Origin: Prunella strophiata
Taxonomy: Eukaryota > Chordata > Aves > Passeriformes > Prunellidae
Assembly (NCBI GenBank): GCA_036583965.1
Contig: JAZBQD010000017.1
Location: 25,330,385 to 25,394,384, forward strand
Length of the DNA stretch: 64,000 nucleotides
Reading direction: 5' to 3'
Shown here: one piece after another, positions 1 to 11,800 of the stretch
Numbering within the stretch: the stretch's first letter is position 1
Layout: each line of letters opens with the position of its first letter
Position numbers and translations under genes: made by a program
Notes under the pieces: generated by a model
What the model saw: only the letters and a program-made list of their open reading frames with translations
What the model was told of the DNA's origin: nothing
Database searches by the model: none

Positions 1-1319
1 ATTTGAACACATCCTGAATGTCGTTTTCATCTGTAACTGTTTCTATTTTCTTCTTTATAGCTTAGCTATGATTAAATAAAGCACAGCAACTTATGAATAT
101 ACTGTTCTTACAGTGTCATTGTGTTATTCTTTCTAGGTCTCTGTCAAAATAGTCAGAACTACATTAAAAATCATTTGCATGCTGTTTCTTATAATCTGTG
201 TTTTGAAGCATACAGTAGGTGTCAGTAATTTTTGGTCTATTCTTAATGCACATTTAGATATATAATAACATTTTACTATAAATAATTTTCTATATAGTCA
301 ATAAAAGCCATTGAGCATGTGCATGTTGAGTCTTCATACAAAGGCCTGATAAACTCAATTAAAGAAGTTATTTTCAGTATTTCTAATGTTTGCAAAAAAT
401 GCCAGTAAGAGAAATCCATTCCATAAAGTAACACAGGACATTCATATCCATGTTGTTCCTGAAAGCCATTTGGTTAAAATGCTGCAAGCTGATATAGAAA
501 CTACTGTTTCAAAACATTGTCTACTCACAGCATGACATCTCCAAATTGCCTTTCAATAGAAGAGTTCCAGTGTATTGGTAGATATCAGCTCACTCTCTAG
601 AGCACAGTTTTCTAGCTGAATGACATTGTGCACAAATTCTTCTGTTATCAAATTGCCTAAATGCTCCTGCAAGGTGAAGCACTGGGTAATTCTCTGGCCA
701 CAGTGGTTCAACTTGTCCTTCCTTTCCTGCAGAGCAACTTTCAGAGAATGATTATAGATTTTTCACTTCTAGGGAGTTCCACATGTTCATGAATTATCAG
801 GTGATTTCTGTGTAGTTGCCTTTCTAAAGAGACCTTTTGGAGCCATGAAAAAAAGGCAGAATCTACTTTTTCTAATTCTTGTTGCACTCATGCACATATG
901 GCTTTAGTTAAGAGGAGTACAACCTGAGAGAGCATTCCTATTTCCAGCAGAGTCTACAGAAATAATATCAGAAAAAATGTCTTTCTATCAAACTCAAAAA
1001 GGAAGGTGAAATGCCTACAGTAATCATACTAACCATCTCAAGATATTTCTATAAGTATGCAGTTTGCTACAGTCTTCCAGGGCATATGGCAGAGTCCTTG
1101 TAAAGAAAAAAAGCACCTCCCACAACTCTCTCCGTAGGCTGGTAACCACATTTTCAGGCTGTAAACACAAAGACACACTGTGTGACTGTTCTGTGCCCTA
1201 CACCAAGAATTGCAGAGCCATTGTCATTTCTCAGTCTTGCATACACCCAGATGCCTGAACTGCTCTACAGATGAAGCACAGCAGTAAGACTCTTGCCTTC
1301 CTCTCCCCAGCTGCCCAGG
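1..1319. other. AT-rich unique DNA, no gene seen
   Basis: This stretch has no recognisable gene or repeat family. The only ORF of note is 64 codons long at 1064-1258 and has no recognisable domain. The sequence looks like ordinary intergenic or intronic DNA. Confidence 0.6.
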
Positions 1320-1450
1320 CAGGTGCAGTCACTGTCCCTGGATGTGCTTAAAAAAAGACTGGATGTGGCACTCAGTGCCATTGTTTAGTTGATGAGGAGG
1401 TGTTAAGTCATAGTTTGGACTTGGGGATCCAATTCTGTAGTTCTGTCACC
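1320..1450 (+). mobile_element. CR1 LINE fragment, 3' end
   Basis: This is a 5'-truncated piece of a CR1 non-LTR retrotransposon holding only the end of the element. The text around 'actggatgtggcactcagtg', then 'ggtgttaagtcatagtttgg', and finally 'aattctgtagttctgtc' follows the avian CR1 subfamily whose 3' region reads 'ctggatgtggcactcagtgcc'. 5' truncation is normal for CR1 because target-primed reverse transcription starts from the 3' end. The copy is diverged and non-coding. The assignment rests on remembered consensus; the exact 5' boundary is uncertain by a few tens of bases. Confidence 0.8.
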
Positions 1451-4034
1451 TTTTCCACTCTTGCCTCCAGCTTCTCCTGACAGCATCTTCTCTGCTGCCA
1501 ACTGGTAATTCTTTGCAAAGCTGCCTCACACTTTGTGTTTCCTGACAGGGATGGTGGAGCTCAGTTGCTTCCAGGACTAAAAAGGAAACATTTTACTCTT
1601 CCTGAGGACTAATGGTCAGAGTCAATGCAAAGTGGCTTATTTATTGTACAGCAAAATGACACTGAAACAATGCTGAATAGAATGAATTTACATTGCTAAT
1701 TAATATCACCTTTACCATCAGCATTGTGCCTGTGATGTTTCTGATCAAATTTTTTCTCATCTTTTATATACAAGATCAGTTATTTATAAAAATGATTAGT
1801 TATGAGAAGTAGTCCCTGGAAAGTCCCAGGCATACAATGAAAAGAAGTGTACTTGTACATTCTTTCAAGACAAGTTCTGTATTTCTTAAAGCCCCAAATT
1901 ATTTGCTGGGACATGTTTAATTTTCATATTCACCTTGTGATTAAAGTTGGAGAACATTTTTCTCCTAATAAAATTTGGGCAATGTAATATTGTCAATAAG
2001 TCATTCCATTATGATTTACTGGAAAGTAAAATACCTTAAAATTTTCAACAGAGATAAAAAACAGTACTAGGGAATATATCAAGAAACTCCTTCCTGTATC
2101 CAATATAGTAGATTGAAATCCAGATATGGATACAGCAGAATTATTTTTAGAGCATAAATGCACATGATTGGAATTATCAGTTTATTAAATGGCCTCTACA
2201 TAGTTGACAACTACTTTGTTTTGCACACCACAAACAAAGAAATGAAGAGCTTTTTGTCCATGTGCAATGTTATGACCCACTAAGAGAAGCTGTTTACCAG
2301 ATTTTAAGGTTCAAATAATTGCCTGTTGGATTCCATCTTCAGATTTCTGGCAGACTGATGAATGTTTTATTTATACTTTTTGTATTGCTATTCTAGTCTT
2401 TGAAATTTATTTTCACACTCAGGAACATAAGTGTTATTGTCTTTATGCTGTAGTTTGTAAGTTCTGGTCATCCTCCAATAAGTGATCTTTAAAAAATTTA
2501 CCTGTATCTATGTAATTGTGACTGCTAAGAGATTTGAATTTATTTTAAGTTCTGCTTTTTGCAGTGTTATATTTTCTATACTGCTTAGTATTCTTCCAGC
2601 TCTTATAAGAAAGATCAACAGATGATAAAGGTTCTCAGAGTGGCTAAAACTATCTGACTACACCACCATATGTTCACTTTTGTGACTTTGTTTCAATGTT
2701 CTTAATCCAGATGGTGGCAGAATGCAATCTATGTTTTAGTGCATTTTAGATTTTTGCCACATCCTTATATGTTTTTCAGATGGCAAGCCAAACCTATTTC
2801 TTATCATGGATTCAAAGCCTTTTCTCTCTGCTTTTGTAGTGGGCTGCTACATTGCTTTGCTAATCTTAATTTTATTATTTCTTTATTTTAGTATCCTTTT
2901 ATCTCTTCTTTAGGTACACAAGACAGAAACTACTTTTTATGGTCTATTCTGCTATCTAAGATACTGTCAGAGCATTAGAACTACTGAAGTGCTTTCTGAC
3001 ATATAAAACATCTCCTCCATCTGCGTTGCCTTTATCTTACACCTCAGGTTTGGGTTTGTTTTTTTTTTTTTTATTATGTGCAGTCTCTCATGAAAGTCTG
3101 CCTCATGTGTTTTGAAGGGAGTGGCACTTCTGCAGTGAACCAGAATGTGATCTTGGTCACTATATTGTGTCTTCTCTGGTGATCTGAGGCATAAGGCCTC
3201 ATTTTCACCTGACAGCTCTTGATAGTTGAATAACAGGCATTTTGGTCAGCTGGATGCTTTCTCCAATGGCTTTCTCATGGTGCTTTCTGAAAGTCATGAT
3301 CAAACCTACCTGATGTGATGATTTTATTCCAAAGAGCAAAGAATATTCCTTTTAAGTATATTCACACTTACTGAGTCTTTAGTGGACCTTCTATGAAATG
3401 GAGCAGATTGCCACTTTTCTATTACTACAGGTCCCTGGATAAATCAAGTAGTACATTCTCAATTGCTATTAATAGGTAGTAACTTCTTTTTGCAGGTGCT
3501 ATTCAGCAGCTTTGAATCAATGCAAAGCCTTAGAAAGAATAGCTAGTTCCCAAGAATGTGATTTCATAAAAAGCTCTAAGTTGAAATGTCTTCCTCATCC
3601 TCCAAAATGAAACAAAGCTATTAGGATTTTCATCCATGAGAAAAATAAGGTAAAATGCTAGCTTCAGAATAGCCAACATGACCAAGATTAGGATACTAGT
3701 TTGATGCTAATATGTTAGAACAACCACATTATAGACATAGTTTTTCAATTTTTTCTGTTAGTGTTCTTCCCTTTTATGAATGCTATTAGATATTCACTTC
3801 ACCAGGAATGCATTCATTTTACAACAAAATAATTTGAAGGTTAAATATTGTAGAATCTGGAGAATCAAATTCCAATACACTCTTAGAGATCAGTCTATTG
3901 CCTGAAGATTTTATTTTCTCTTTTGTTTTGTTTTATTTCCTAATAAAACATATAATAATTTAATGGGCATATTTCCATAAAAAGAGGTGTGACTATGTGG
4001 GAGGATGGATTGTAGGAGAATAGAGATAGTGCTA
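1451..4034. other. AT-rich unique DNA, no gene seen
   Basis: I see no ORF, repeat family or RNA gene that I can support. The only simple repeat is a run of 14 T at 3059-3072. The stretch is typical of deep intron or gene-desert sequence. Confidence 0.6.
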
Positions 4035-4300
4035 AAGGCAATCTTGCCCCTGAGGACTTGCAGCTGTACTAATTACCAAAGTGTATGAGCAGGCCTGCCC
4101 TTAATAAGCCACAGCTATGTCCAATAAGGATGGGTGCCATAAAAGAGTGGGTTAGCTGGCTGAGGGGGAGCTTGAGTATGTTGGCTGTGCTGTGAGGAGG
4201 AAGGGTCAGGTAGTCATGAAGAAGAAAGAGAGAGGGAGTCAGTGTTGCGAGGAGCTGCCTGTGGGAGCGCACGGGGAGAAGGTATGAGAGTTGTACAGTA
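4035..4300 (+). mobile_element. Possible LTR fragment with promoter-like core
   Basis: This block stands out from its surroundings. It has a CCAAT-like box ('tccaataagg') followed about 15 bases later by a TATA-like 'cataaaagag'. A purine-rich stretch (around 'gaagaagaaagagagaggg') and a small cluster of CpGs near 4247-4275 follow, in DNA otherwise poor in CpG. That order (CCAAT, TATA, purine-rich leader) is typical of a retroviral LTR. I do not see clear TG...CA ends or a target-site duplication, so it may be a fragment or another kind of old repeat. The ORFs on the opposite strand (4069-4570) have no recognisable domain and are probably incidental. Confidence 0.35.
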
Positions 4301-5522
4301 AGATGAAAAACTGACCATGACAGTCAGTCTCCATCCAAGATCGATTGGTGCCAAGCACTGATGCCAACAACTGGTGGCCTGTACATGGATGAGTCCCAAC
4401 TTGGCTACTGTATGATTCCATTTCTGCCCTTGCTTACTCACCAAACACACACTATAGTGATGGGTGAAAATACTGATGTTCCTTCTCATTTCTGTGAATA
4501 CTTTTCTTTCACAACAGCAGCAGGACTGAGCTGAATCCGTTTTGACAGTCACACAAGCTATGTTGTGCATTCTGCTTAGAATTTGCAGGTGCTATTTATG
4601 TGCCCACTTCACTAAAATGTTTCCTTATATTGCTGATAAAAGTCCACAGCAAATATTTTTTCACTTAATGATTATCTTCTCACTCTCCTCGCATAGTAAT
4701 GGGTGGTTTCAATGAAAATACCCTTGCAATGCTACATGCACGTCTATTTCAGGTCCCATAAAGTCTAAATAATATCACCTTTTTTTGGTCAAGGTTTTTT
4801 TCCCTGTGAGCAGACTTTGACATGAGAAGCGCAAAGTTAGATTGTGCCAGCCTATTTCTGCACCTTTGCACTGCCAGTACTGCATTACAGATGCATTCTT
4901 GATCCCGCTGTGATTCAACTGTTGTTGATTTAAGAACAGAGTGGAAAATTTTTCTGCTGTCTTCATGTGTTATGTGCACACTGAGAGTCTTAAAATCTGT
5001 TAAAGCCATGCTCTAGGAAACCTTCTTTGAATTACAAGGCTTTAGTCCATAGTCACCCTCACATTACTGCACTACTTAGGATAGCCCACTACCCCAGAAT
5101 ACAAAATATGTATGCACCTTAGCTTCCTCTACTGTTTACAAGCTTGTTATTGCCTTTGTGCTCTACATGTTCTCTGAATAATTTGACTGGTGGAAACCAT
5201 TCATTTTTAATTCATCTTTCTCCAGCTCCCCTCCCATGTTTCTTGATGTGGTGACTCCATAATCCTGAACCGCAAAGGTGAACACTGTTATTTTGTTTCC
5301 TGTCTAGGATGAATCACATTGTTCTCCTAGAAGCATTTCTCCAGGGATGGGCTGTTTTTCTCAACTGTTCCCAGCAATCTTGAGCTGTGTATGCCAGAAC
5401 CATACTATAAGTATCTGGCTTTGTGTATTGAAAGAGATGGATCTTGAGCTAGGAGGAAGTGTATTCTAGCCCATTACAACTAGTTCACATTCTTAAGCAG
5501 TCCTGCAGAAGGTGACCTGAGC
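4301..5522. other. Unique DNA, no gene seen
   Basis: The stretch contains overlapping minus-strand ORFs at 4749-5009 (86 and 63 codons) with no recognisable domain. Nothing marks them as genes: no consensus splice signals and no family resemblance. Confidence 0.55.
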
Positions 5523-6182
5523 TTCCTGGTCAGTGGCAAGTTGAAAGTGAGTCAGCAGCACCCTGGCAGCCAGGAGGGCCACCCATGTCCTGGGGGCATC
5601 AGGTACAGCATCACAGCCAGGCAAGGGAGCAGATTTTCCTGCTCTGCTCTGCACTGGGGCAGCCTCACCTTGAGTGCTGGGGGCAGTTTTGGGTGCTACA
5701 GGATAAGAAAGAAGTCAAACTATGAAGAGAGCATTCAGAGGATGGCAATTAAAATGCTAAAGGCCCTTGAAGTTGTATGAGGAGTGACTGAGGTCATTTG
5801 GTCTGTTCAGCCTGGAGCAGAGGAGACAGGAGAGACCTCACTGCAGTTCCAACTTCGTCATGAGGGGCAGAAGAAGGGTAGGTACTGATCTCTTCTCTCT
5901 GCTGACCAATGATAGGACTTGAGGAAATGGCCTGAAATTGAGCCAGGTCAGGTTTAGGTTGGATTATCAGGGAAAGGCTCTTCCCCCAGAGGGTGGCTGG
6001 GCACTGGAACAGGCTCTCTAGGGAAGTGATCACAGCATCAAGCCTGCCAGGGCTCAAGAAACCTTTGGACAACACTCTCAGGCACAAGCTATGATTCTTG
6101 GGGATGTGCTGTGCAGGGCCAGGAGTCATACTTCATGATCCTGATGGTTCTCTGCCAACTCATTTTCTGTGTTTCTATGATA
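5523..6182 (+). mobile_element. CR1 LINE fragment, 3' ORF2 and 3' end
   Basis: This is a 5'-truncated CR1 retrotransposon. It begins in the distal ORF2 region ('gtcagcagcaccctggcagc', then 'ggcagcctcaccttgagtgc'). It runs through 'tgttcagcctggagcagagg' and 'gctgggcactggaacaggct' and closes with a CR1-like tail around 'gtgtttctatgat'. The 3' region ('tttggacaacactctcaggc', 'gtgctgtgcagggccaggag') belongs to a different CR1 subfamily from its neighbour at 6385-6755. Its reading frame is broken and it makes no functional reverse transcriptase. ORFs at 5541-5780 (+) and 5794-6129 (-) are shadows inside it. Confidence 0.92.
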
Positions 6183-6384
6183 AAATGCTTTTGCCATCAA
6201 ATCATCATTTTCCTTTTCTTTGTAAAACTGGCCTTATCTATTAAAAATTCCTGAAAAGTGGGTATCATTGAATAAAACCCAGGATCACTAGAAGGGTAGA
6301 GATGGAAAAATTATGTTACCAAAAAAAAAACCCCATGGGGTAGTAGCCTCAGTTGTAACATTTTTTTTACCTTTTATGGGAATA
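6183..6384. other. Spacer between two CR1 copies
   Basis: About 200 bases of AT-rich DNA with A10 and T8 runs separate the two CR1 pieces. No gene is seen. Confidence 0.5.
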
Positions 6385-6755
6385 GAATTGGTGCTGTCTC
6401 ACCTTGAGTACTGTGTGCAGTTCTGGTCCCCACAATTTAATAAGAACATGGAGGCACTCAAATGCATCTAGGGGACTTCAACAAGGCTGGAGAAAGAGCT
6501 GAATGGGATGTCCTGTGAGGAGCAGCTGAGGGGTGACTTCATTCCTCTTCTGTACTGTGAGGGTGGTGAGGCACTGGCACAGGTAGCCCAGAGAAGTTCT
6601 GGATGCCCCATCCCCAGCAGTGTTCAAGGCTAGGCTGAATGAGGCTTTGAGCAATCTGGTCAAGTGGAAGGTGTCCCTTCACAGGACAGGGAAATTGGAA
6701 CTGGATAGGCTTTAAAATCCCTTCCAATACAAACTGTTCTATGATTCTATGATGC
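6385..6755 (+). mobile_element. CR1 LINE fragment with internal deletion
   Basis: The element starts in ORF2 ('ctcaccttgagtactgtgtg', 'cagttctggtccccacaatt'). It jumps from the 'gaggagcagctgaggggtga' region almost directly to 'gtgagggtggtgaggcactg'. Roughly 200-300 bases found in intact CR1 copies are therefore absent. It ends with 'cccttccaatacaaactgtt' and a classic CR1 3' repeat, 'ctatgattctatgat'. The presence of the canonical 3' terminus shows true retroposition. It is non-coding. Confidence 0.93.
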
Positions 6756-8115
6756 AATCCTTCTCTTTCACAAAAAATAAGGAATCCCAATCTTTGTTTG
6801 CAGAAGAGAAGTAATGAAAAAGTAGTCCCTGGTAGCTGTGGGTTTTTTTACACATCCTGACCCATTTCACTTCATTTCACTCCTCGGTGTCTGAGACAGC
6901 AGAGCTGATGAGCCTGTCTGTGGTGTCAGAGAACAGAATTGCATGGCTCCTCTCAGCAAGTGCAGAAGGATTAAATAATACAGATTTTTCTGAACATCTC
7001 TTTTGAGAATATGATACTTATGAGTTCTTACGATAGGCAGAGTAATTTCTATTTTTCATCTCTGGAATAAGAATTTTTCTGAATGACTTGATAGAAAGGT
7101 ATAGGAAAGGAAATGAAGCTATTGCCAATGAGATGGAAAAGGTAAGATGCCTTACTGCCTGCCATTAGTAAGGCATAATCAAAGTCAATAATTCAGAGGA
7201 TCCAAAACTGCCAGGCTTAGTAGCAACATCATCTTGAGTGTCAGATAACAGCACCGTCCTTTGAATACTTTATGCCATTTTTGCACATTTTATAGCAGAA
7301 TAATCCAATATATCAATTATCATCTGACTGCTAAAGGTTGTGCACTCAGATGCAGTGTGTTCTTCATTGCCAGGTAAATAGCAATTTCGTGAGGATAAAG
7401 TTTATTTCATGGGCTGGATGCTAGCAAGAATTGTTGACTTTGGGACCTTTCATCTAAAAGGACAAATCTGTACTGGCATATTTAAATCCAGCTGCCACAG
7501 TGTTTATGATCTCTCCTGTTACTCAGACACATTCCTGGAGGCACAAGAAGAGATGGGAATAATAATTCTTTGGTTTCCTTTCACACTAAGTTAATTATGA
7601 GGGTAATAATCAGAAAACAGACAATGTGCAGCTCCTTCAGTTATCAGAAAGATGTGCTGGAAAATGAAATGCAGCAACTGTGAGATATTTTTCATTCTCT
7701 TGAACCAGTATGTATCATGTTTGTTATTAATTAGGGACAGACTTGGGCTTCTGGAGTCAGCTTTCAGTGCAAGGATGCATCACGCTGCCTAGAGCTTCAT
7801 ACTAGTGGCAAAGTAATGCATTTCCTGTTGGGCTGATCTTTCCATTCTTCCTCCTGATTCAGTTTCCTGTGGTACTCTTCTACTACTAGAGTCACAGAGA
7901 GGACTGCTCTGAAAGGCAACTCTGGGGGCTTCTGGACCAACCACATGCACTGAGGAGGTCAGACTGGGTATTTTATCAGCATGTTCTTCCATGGCATTCC
8001 CATGAGAACAGGGAAACATGGCTCACACAAATCCTCTAGGGTTCATTCTTTCTGCACTTTCCCCAGAGGCAGTGCTGTGCTACAACACAGGTGAGCACTT
8101 TGTCCTAGGTTACAA
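6756..8115. other. Unique DNA with one microexon-like motif
   Basis: No repeat family is recognised. A minus-strand ORF at 7789-8019 (76 codons) and a plus-strand ORF at 7409-7594 (61 codons) have no recognisable domain. A 24-base segment at 8067-8090 is bounded by good splice consensus and is discussed in the findings. Confidence 0.5.
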
Positions 8116-8610
8116 TGTTAAGATATATTCTATCACCATCTCCACTTACTGTTAAAACTGGGAGGGGGAGTGTTTTTCCTTATCTCTTACCTCCCACTGC
8201 GGGATTGTCTCATGTTAATGGCTCTGTTAATGGCCCATCAAGGCCTTTTCACATCACCCATAGAAGCCACAATAGTCCATTGTGAGATACTCTGCCCAAG
8301 GGGAGGAGCCAGGCATTTTCACGGGGATAAAGTCTGGGCTTTGAGACTGAAGAGGCAGCCCTGTCCACTGGCTCCCAAGGGACACAGACTGCCGGCTGCC
8401 AGCATCACTGCTTCGGTGGGACCATTTCACTGTGACTGCTACCATCACTCCAACTAGGAGGGATACCAGGTCGTATTCTGACTCTGTCAGTTTTTTGTTT
8501 TTTTTTTTTTTTTTGTTTTCTTTCCTTTGCATGTATTTTATTTTAGTTTTTTATTAAATTGTGTTTCTGACTTAGAGTGTGTCACTAGTTTTTACTTTCA
8601 AACTAGCACA
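8116..8610 (+). mobile_element. Probable solo LTR (ERVL-like)
   Basis: A segment of about 495 bases begins TG ('tgttaagatata') and ends CA ('aactagcaca'). A TATA-like 'gggataaagtctgggctttg' sits near its middle. A long T-rich stretch (8491-8514) and an ATTAAA polyadenylation-type signal lie near the 3' end. This is the layout of a retroviral LTR. The GC-rich middle ('aagaggcagccctgtccact', 'gactgccggctgccagcatc') resembles avian ERVL-type LTRs as I remember them. No internal viral genes lie beside it, so it is most simply a solo LTR left by recombination. I could not find a convincing target-site duplication. ORFs at 8170-8457 (+) and 8254-8532 (-) are incidental. Confidence 0.6.
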
Positions 8611-8740
8611 CACTTCTAGCCCAGGGTGCTGGGAAAAACTGAACCAAGGTGACTGAATACTGTTCCTAGGAGATTGGCAGCTAGATGGTATTTCTCAGCT
8701 TGAGGCAAGTTGCACAGAAAGGAAAGAAGTCAGTGACTGA

Positions 8741-8875
8741 TACCCAAAAGAAGACAAAAAACCCCACAAAAACCCTATGTTTTTGTGACAACAAAATGAC
8801 AACAAAACAAATGACAAATGACAACAAAAAACCAAACCAGCCAAGCAAACAAAACAAAAACAAACCAATCACATC
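8741..8875 (+). repeat. A/C-rich low-complexity tract
   Basis: This is a low-complexity run of ACAAA and CCAAAA units, with 'atgacaacaaaac' style imperfect repeats. It explains the overlapping ORFs at 8681-8966 on both strands, whose translations are Lys/Asn/Gln-rich or Phe-rich. Confidence 0.85.
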
Positions 8876-11800
8876 AAAAATGTATCTATCTTTTTATCTA
8901 CATGCAGCTTTAATTGATCTTCTGAGAAGTCCACTTCATGTTTGTTTTCCACATCTCCTGTGTTGACCAACCTATGAAGCAGGACACCTAACTTTGTATT
9001 TAAATGGGAAACAACCACTCTTCCCTGATTTAACCTTATTGGTAAATTGTAGTTTTTTTTCCAAAGCTACATATGATGCTTTATGCTATCACTGATATCA
9101 AGAATCCAGCAAGAAGATTTTCCCAGTCTTTGTATTATTTATTATATTATTAAATTGTATTATTTACAATAAATTAAATTTTAAAAGTTGTGTAGACAAA
9201 ATATTTAATTAATAAAGTTTTTTCTTATGTTAAATAATTTATTCAATGTCTCTTTTTAGTGTACCTTTTAATTACAGGAATTTTCCATCAGTAGCCAACT
9301 AAACTTGTTAGACAAACAAGGATAAGCACACCAGATTCTTTTATTGTGAATAAACTGTATACTTGGTTTTGAGAGAGAAGAAAAATTTATGCTACTTTTG
9401 TTTTGCCTTTTTTTTTCTTTGTCTTTGCTTTTCAGATATATTTCAGGTCTATATTTGTATCTGCCTCATTTACAAGAGATCTCAAGAAGTAATAATGCAC
9501 TGTTTCTCTGCATGATATGGTGACAACTTAAGAGCTAAACAAAGAAAACTTTTTGCCTAAAGAACATGAGGCTTTTTAACAAAATTGCTGAATATTTTGG
9601 TACTGCTAACAGGCTTTACGTAACAGTTATGAAAAAATTTCCTGATATGTGCTTCTTCCTTTTAAAGTTTCAAACCAAAGGCAACTCAGCCATGAAAAGA
9701 TTAATGGCTGCATAGATGTAACTGCTTGTGTTCCAGTGGTGTTGAGTAGGTAGCTGTCAAGAGGGAGTGGCTAAGAGTGAACAGCAGTTGTTCAAATCTT
9801 AAGAACAAGATGCCAATTTTAATACCCTGGCTACAGTATTTTAACAAACTAGGTATATATGCGTCAGGATGGTGGGAAAAATAATTTCCTTTTGCTCAGC
9901 ACCAGCATTGATAAGTCTCCTTGCAATTCTCAGCAGTGTATAAACAGTGCTATGCCCTTCTTTACCCAAGTTCACTGATCTTCAACTTGACTGAGTCAAC
10001 TTGGAGCTGACCCTTAGCCAAACCTGAAGAAACACAGACAGGCCCTGATGGCCTCACATCAAAGTCATGAACAAACAGAGCTTTTTCTGGTTTCACTTAA
10101 ATCTAAAACTCAAGATGATGAAATTTACATGAAATTAAATAGACCAAATATTTTAATTAACCCCTTTGGGAACTTCAGTAAAACTTCATAGAGTTTTGTG
10201 AGTAAAGACACAGAATATAAATAAGGGATGTCCGAGCTACCATGCTCAGAAAAAAAATGTGAATTTCCCATTCCCATCAAGGATATTCATGTCAGCTAGA
10301 TAGTTCAAGTCTATTTATATTGTGCAAGAAAACCTGCATGTATCTGCATATACAAACCTGACTTTAACAGTGGTATTTACAGATCCCTCAAGTAACCTTT
10401 TACCATCCAAGTGATGTGATTGAGCCCAGTATGGCATCTGTGTGTGGCACAATTTGATGAATAAAGCCGACTAACATTTATGAAATCATCTATTAACTGC
10501 AATGATATTTATTTCAAACTCTCAAATGAGACTTCTACCATTTTATGGGTATCATCAAAGATTGTCTGCATAATCCAAAGGTACAGAAAAGTGATTATCA
10601 TTTGTAACCAGTAGATTAGGTGTTCCCTATATCTTCCATGTTGAGGTAAAAAATGTATACAAGATTTTCATAGGACATTTTGTATCCTGGTGTAGAGAGC
10701 AAGCAATACAGAGGTTTTGAAGGGTCCACATAGTTAGTTATTTATTTGCACTGGGTGAGACAGTGATGGTAGATGGTGCTCCATTTAGGTCTGGGAAAAA
10801 GAAGTGGGAGTTCATTAAGTAGCCTACACAATGGGGAAGCACACTGCTGCTTTCCAAAATGCCTAAATAATGTCTACACATAGGTTCCCAAAGAAGAGTG
10901 AATTTATGGGGAGAAATAGCACAGCAAAGACATCCATGCACTTCTAGATTTCAAGCTGATGGTCATTTAGGTACAACTAAATAACCTATCACAAAAAGTG
11001 AATTAGCTATCTACTAAAATATTTTGATTCCTGCCTTGTCCTTTTTGTCTCTAATCTAGGGTGCCAGCAAGTGAAACAAAACACTTGGAATTTTTGGTGT
11101 TTAATATTCTTCCCTCTGTCCCTCTGTCCAAAACACATACATTTTAGAAGGCATATTTTTGATGCCTTCGTTTGATGCTTTTGTATACATCACACTGCAA
11201 TTCCCAAAGGAATAGGTCTCCAGCCATTTCATTTGTACCTCTTGTCTTTCTGAGACTTTTGAATTGTTCTCTTGAGATCTATATTAAGAAGGAAAGCAAA
11301 ATGTTTTCACACTGCATTTTAAACAATGCAACTCAGAAAATCACTGAAAATAAGTTACAACAAAATATCAGTGCATTCTTTCTCTAACGATCTGCTCAGG
11401 AGAAAAAAGGAAGGAAGAAAGGGGGAAAAGTCCCAGATGGTAATTTAGCCTCACAATAAATATATAGGCTGGGTTGTAAAGATCCTTAGGTCTTTGTGAA
11501 AGGAAATATGTTGCAACTTTAACCTGACTCCATAATTGGAATAAGTTTTTGTATATTTATAATTTCAAAATATGAAGTGGTTTCACTGACTTTGCTTTGC
11601 ATACCTCTTATTAAAATATATGTTTTGCATGTTAACACACACAAAAAAAAAAAAAAAAAGATGTACTGCTTCTAGCCATGAAAAATTCAAATACTAGATG
11701 AGTAGAAAATGGACACCTAAGAGATTTTGTGAAGTAAAAATGAGCAATTTCTCCATATTTCTGGTTCATGTTTTACTGAAACAGGAGAACTGTAAGTGCA

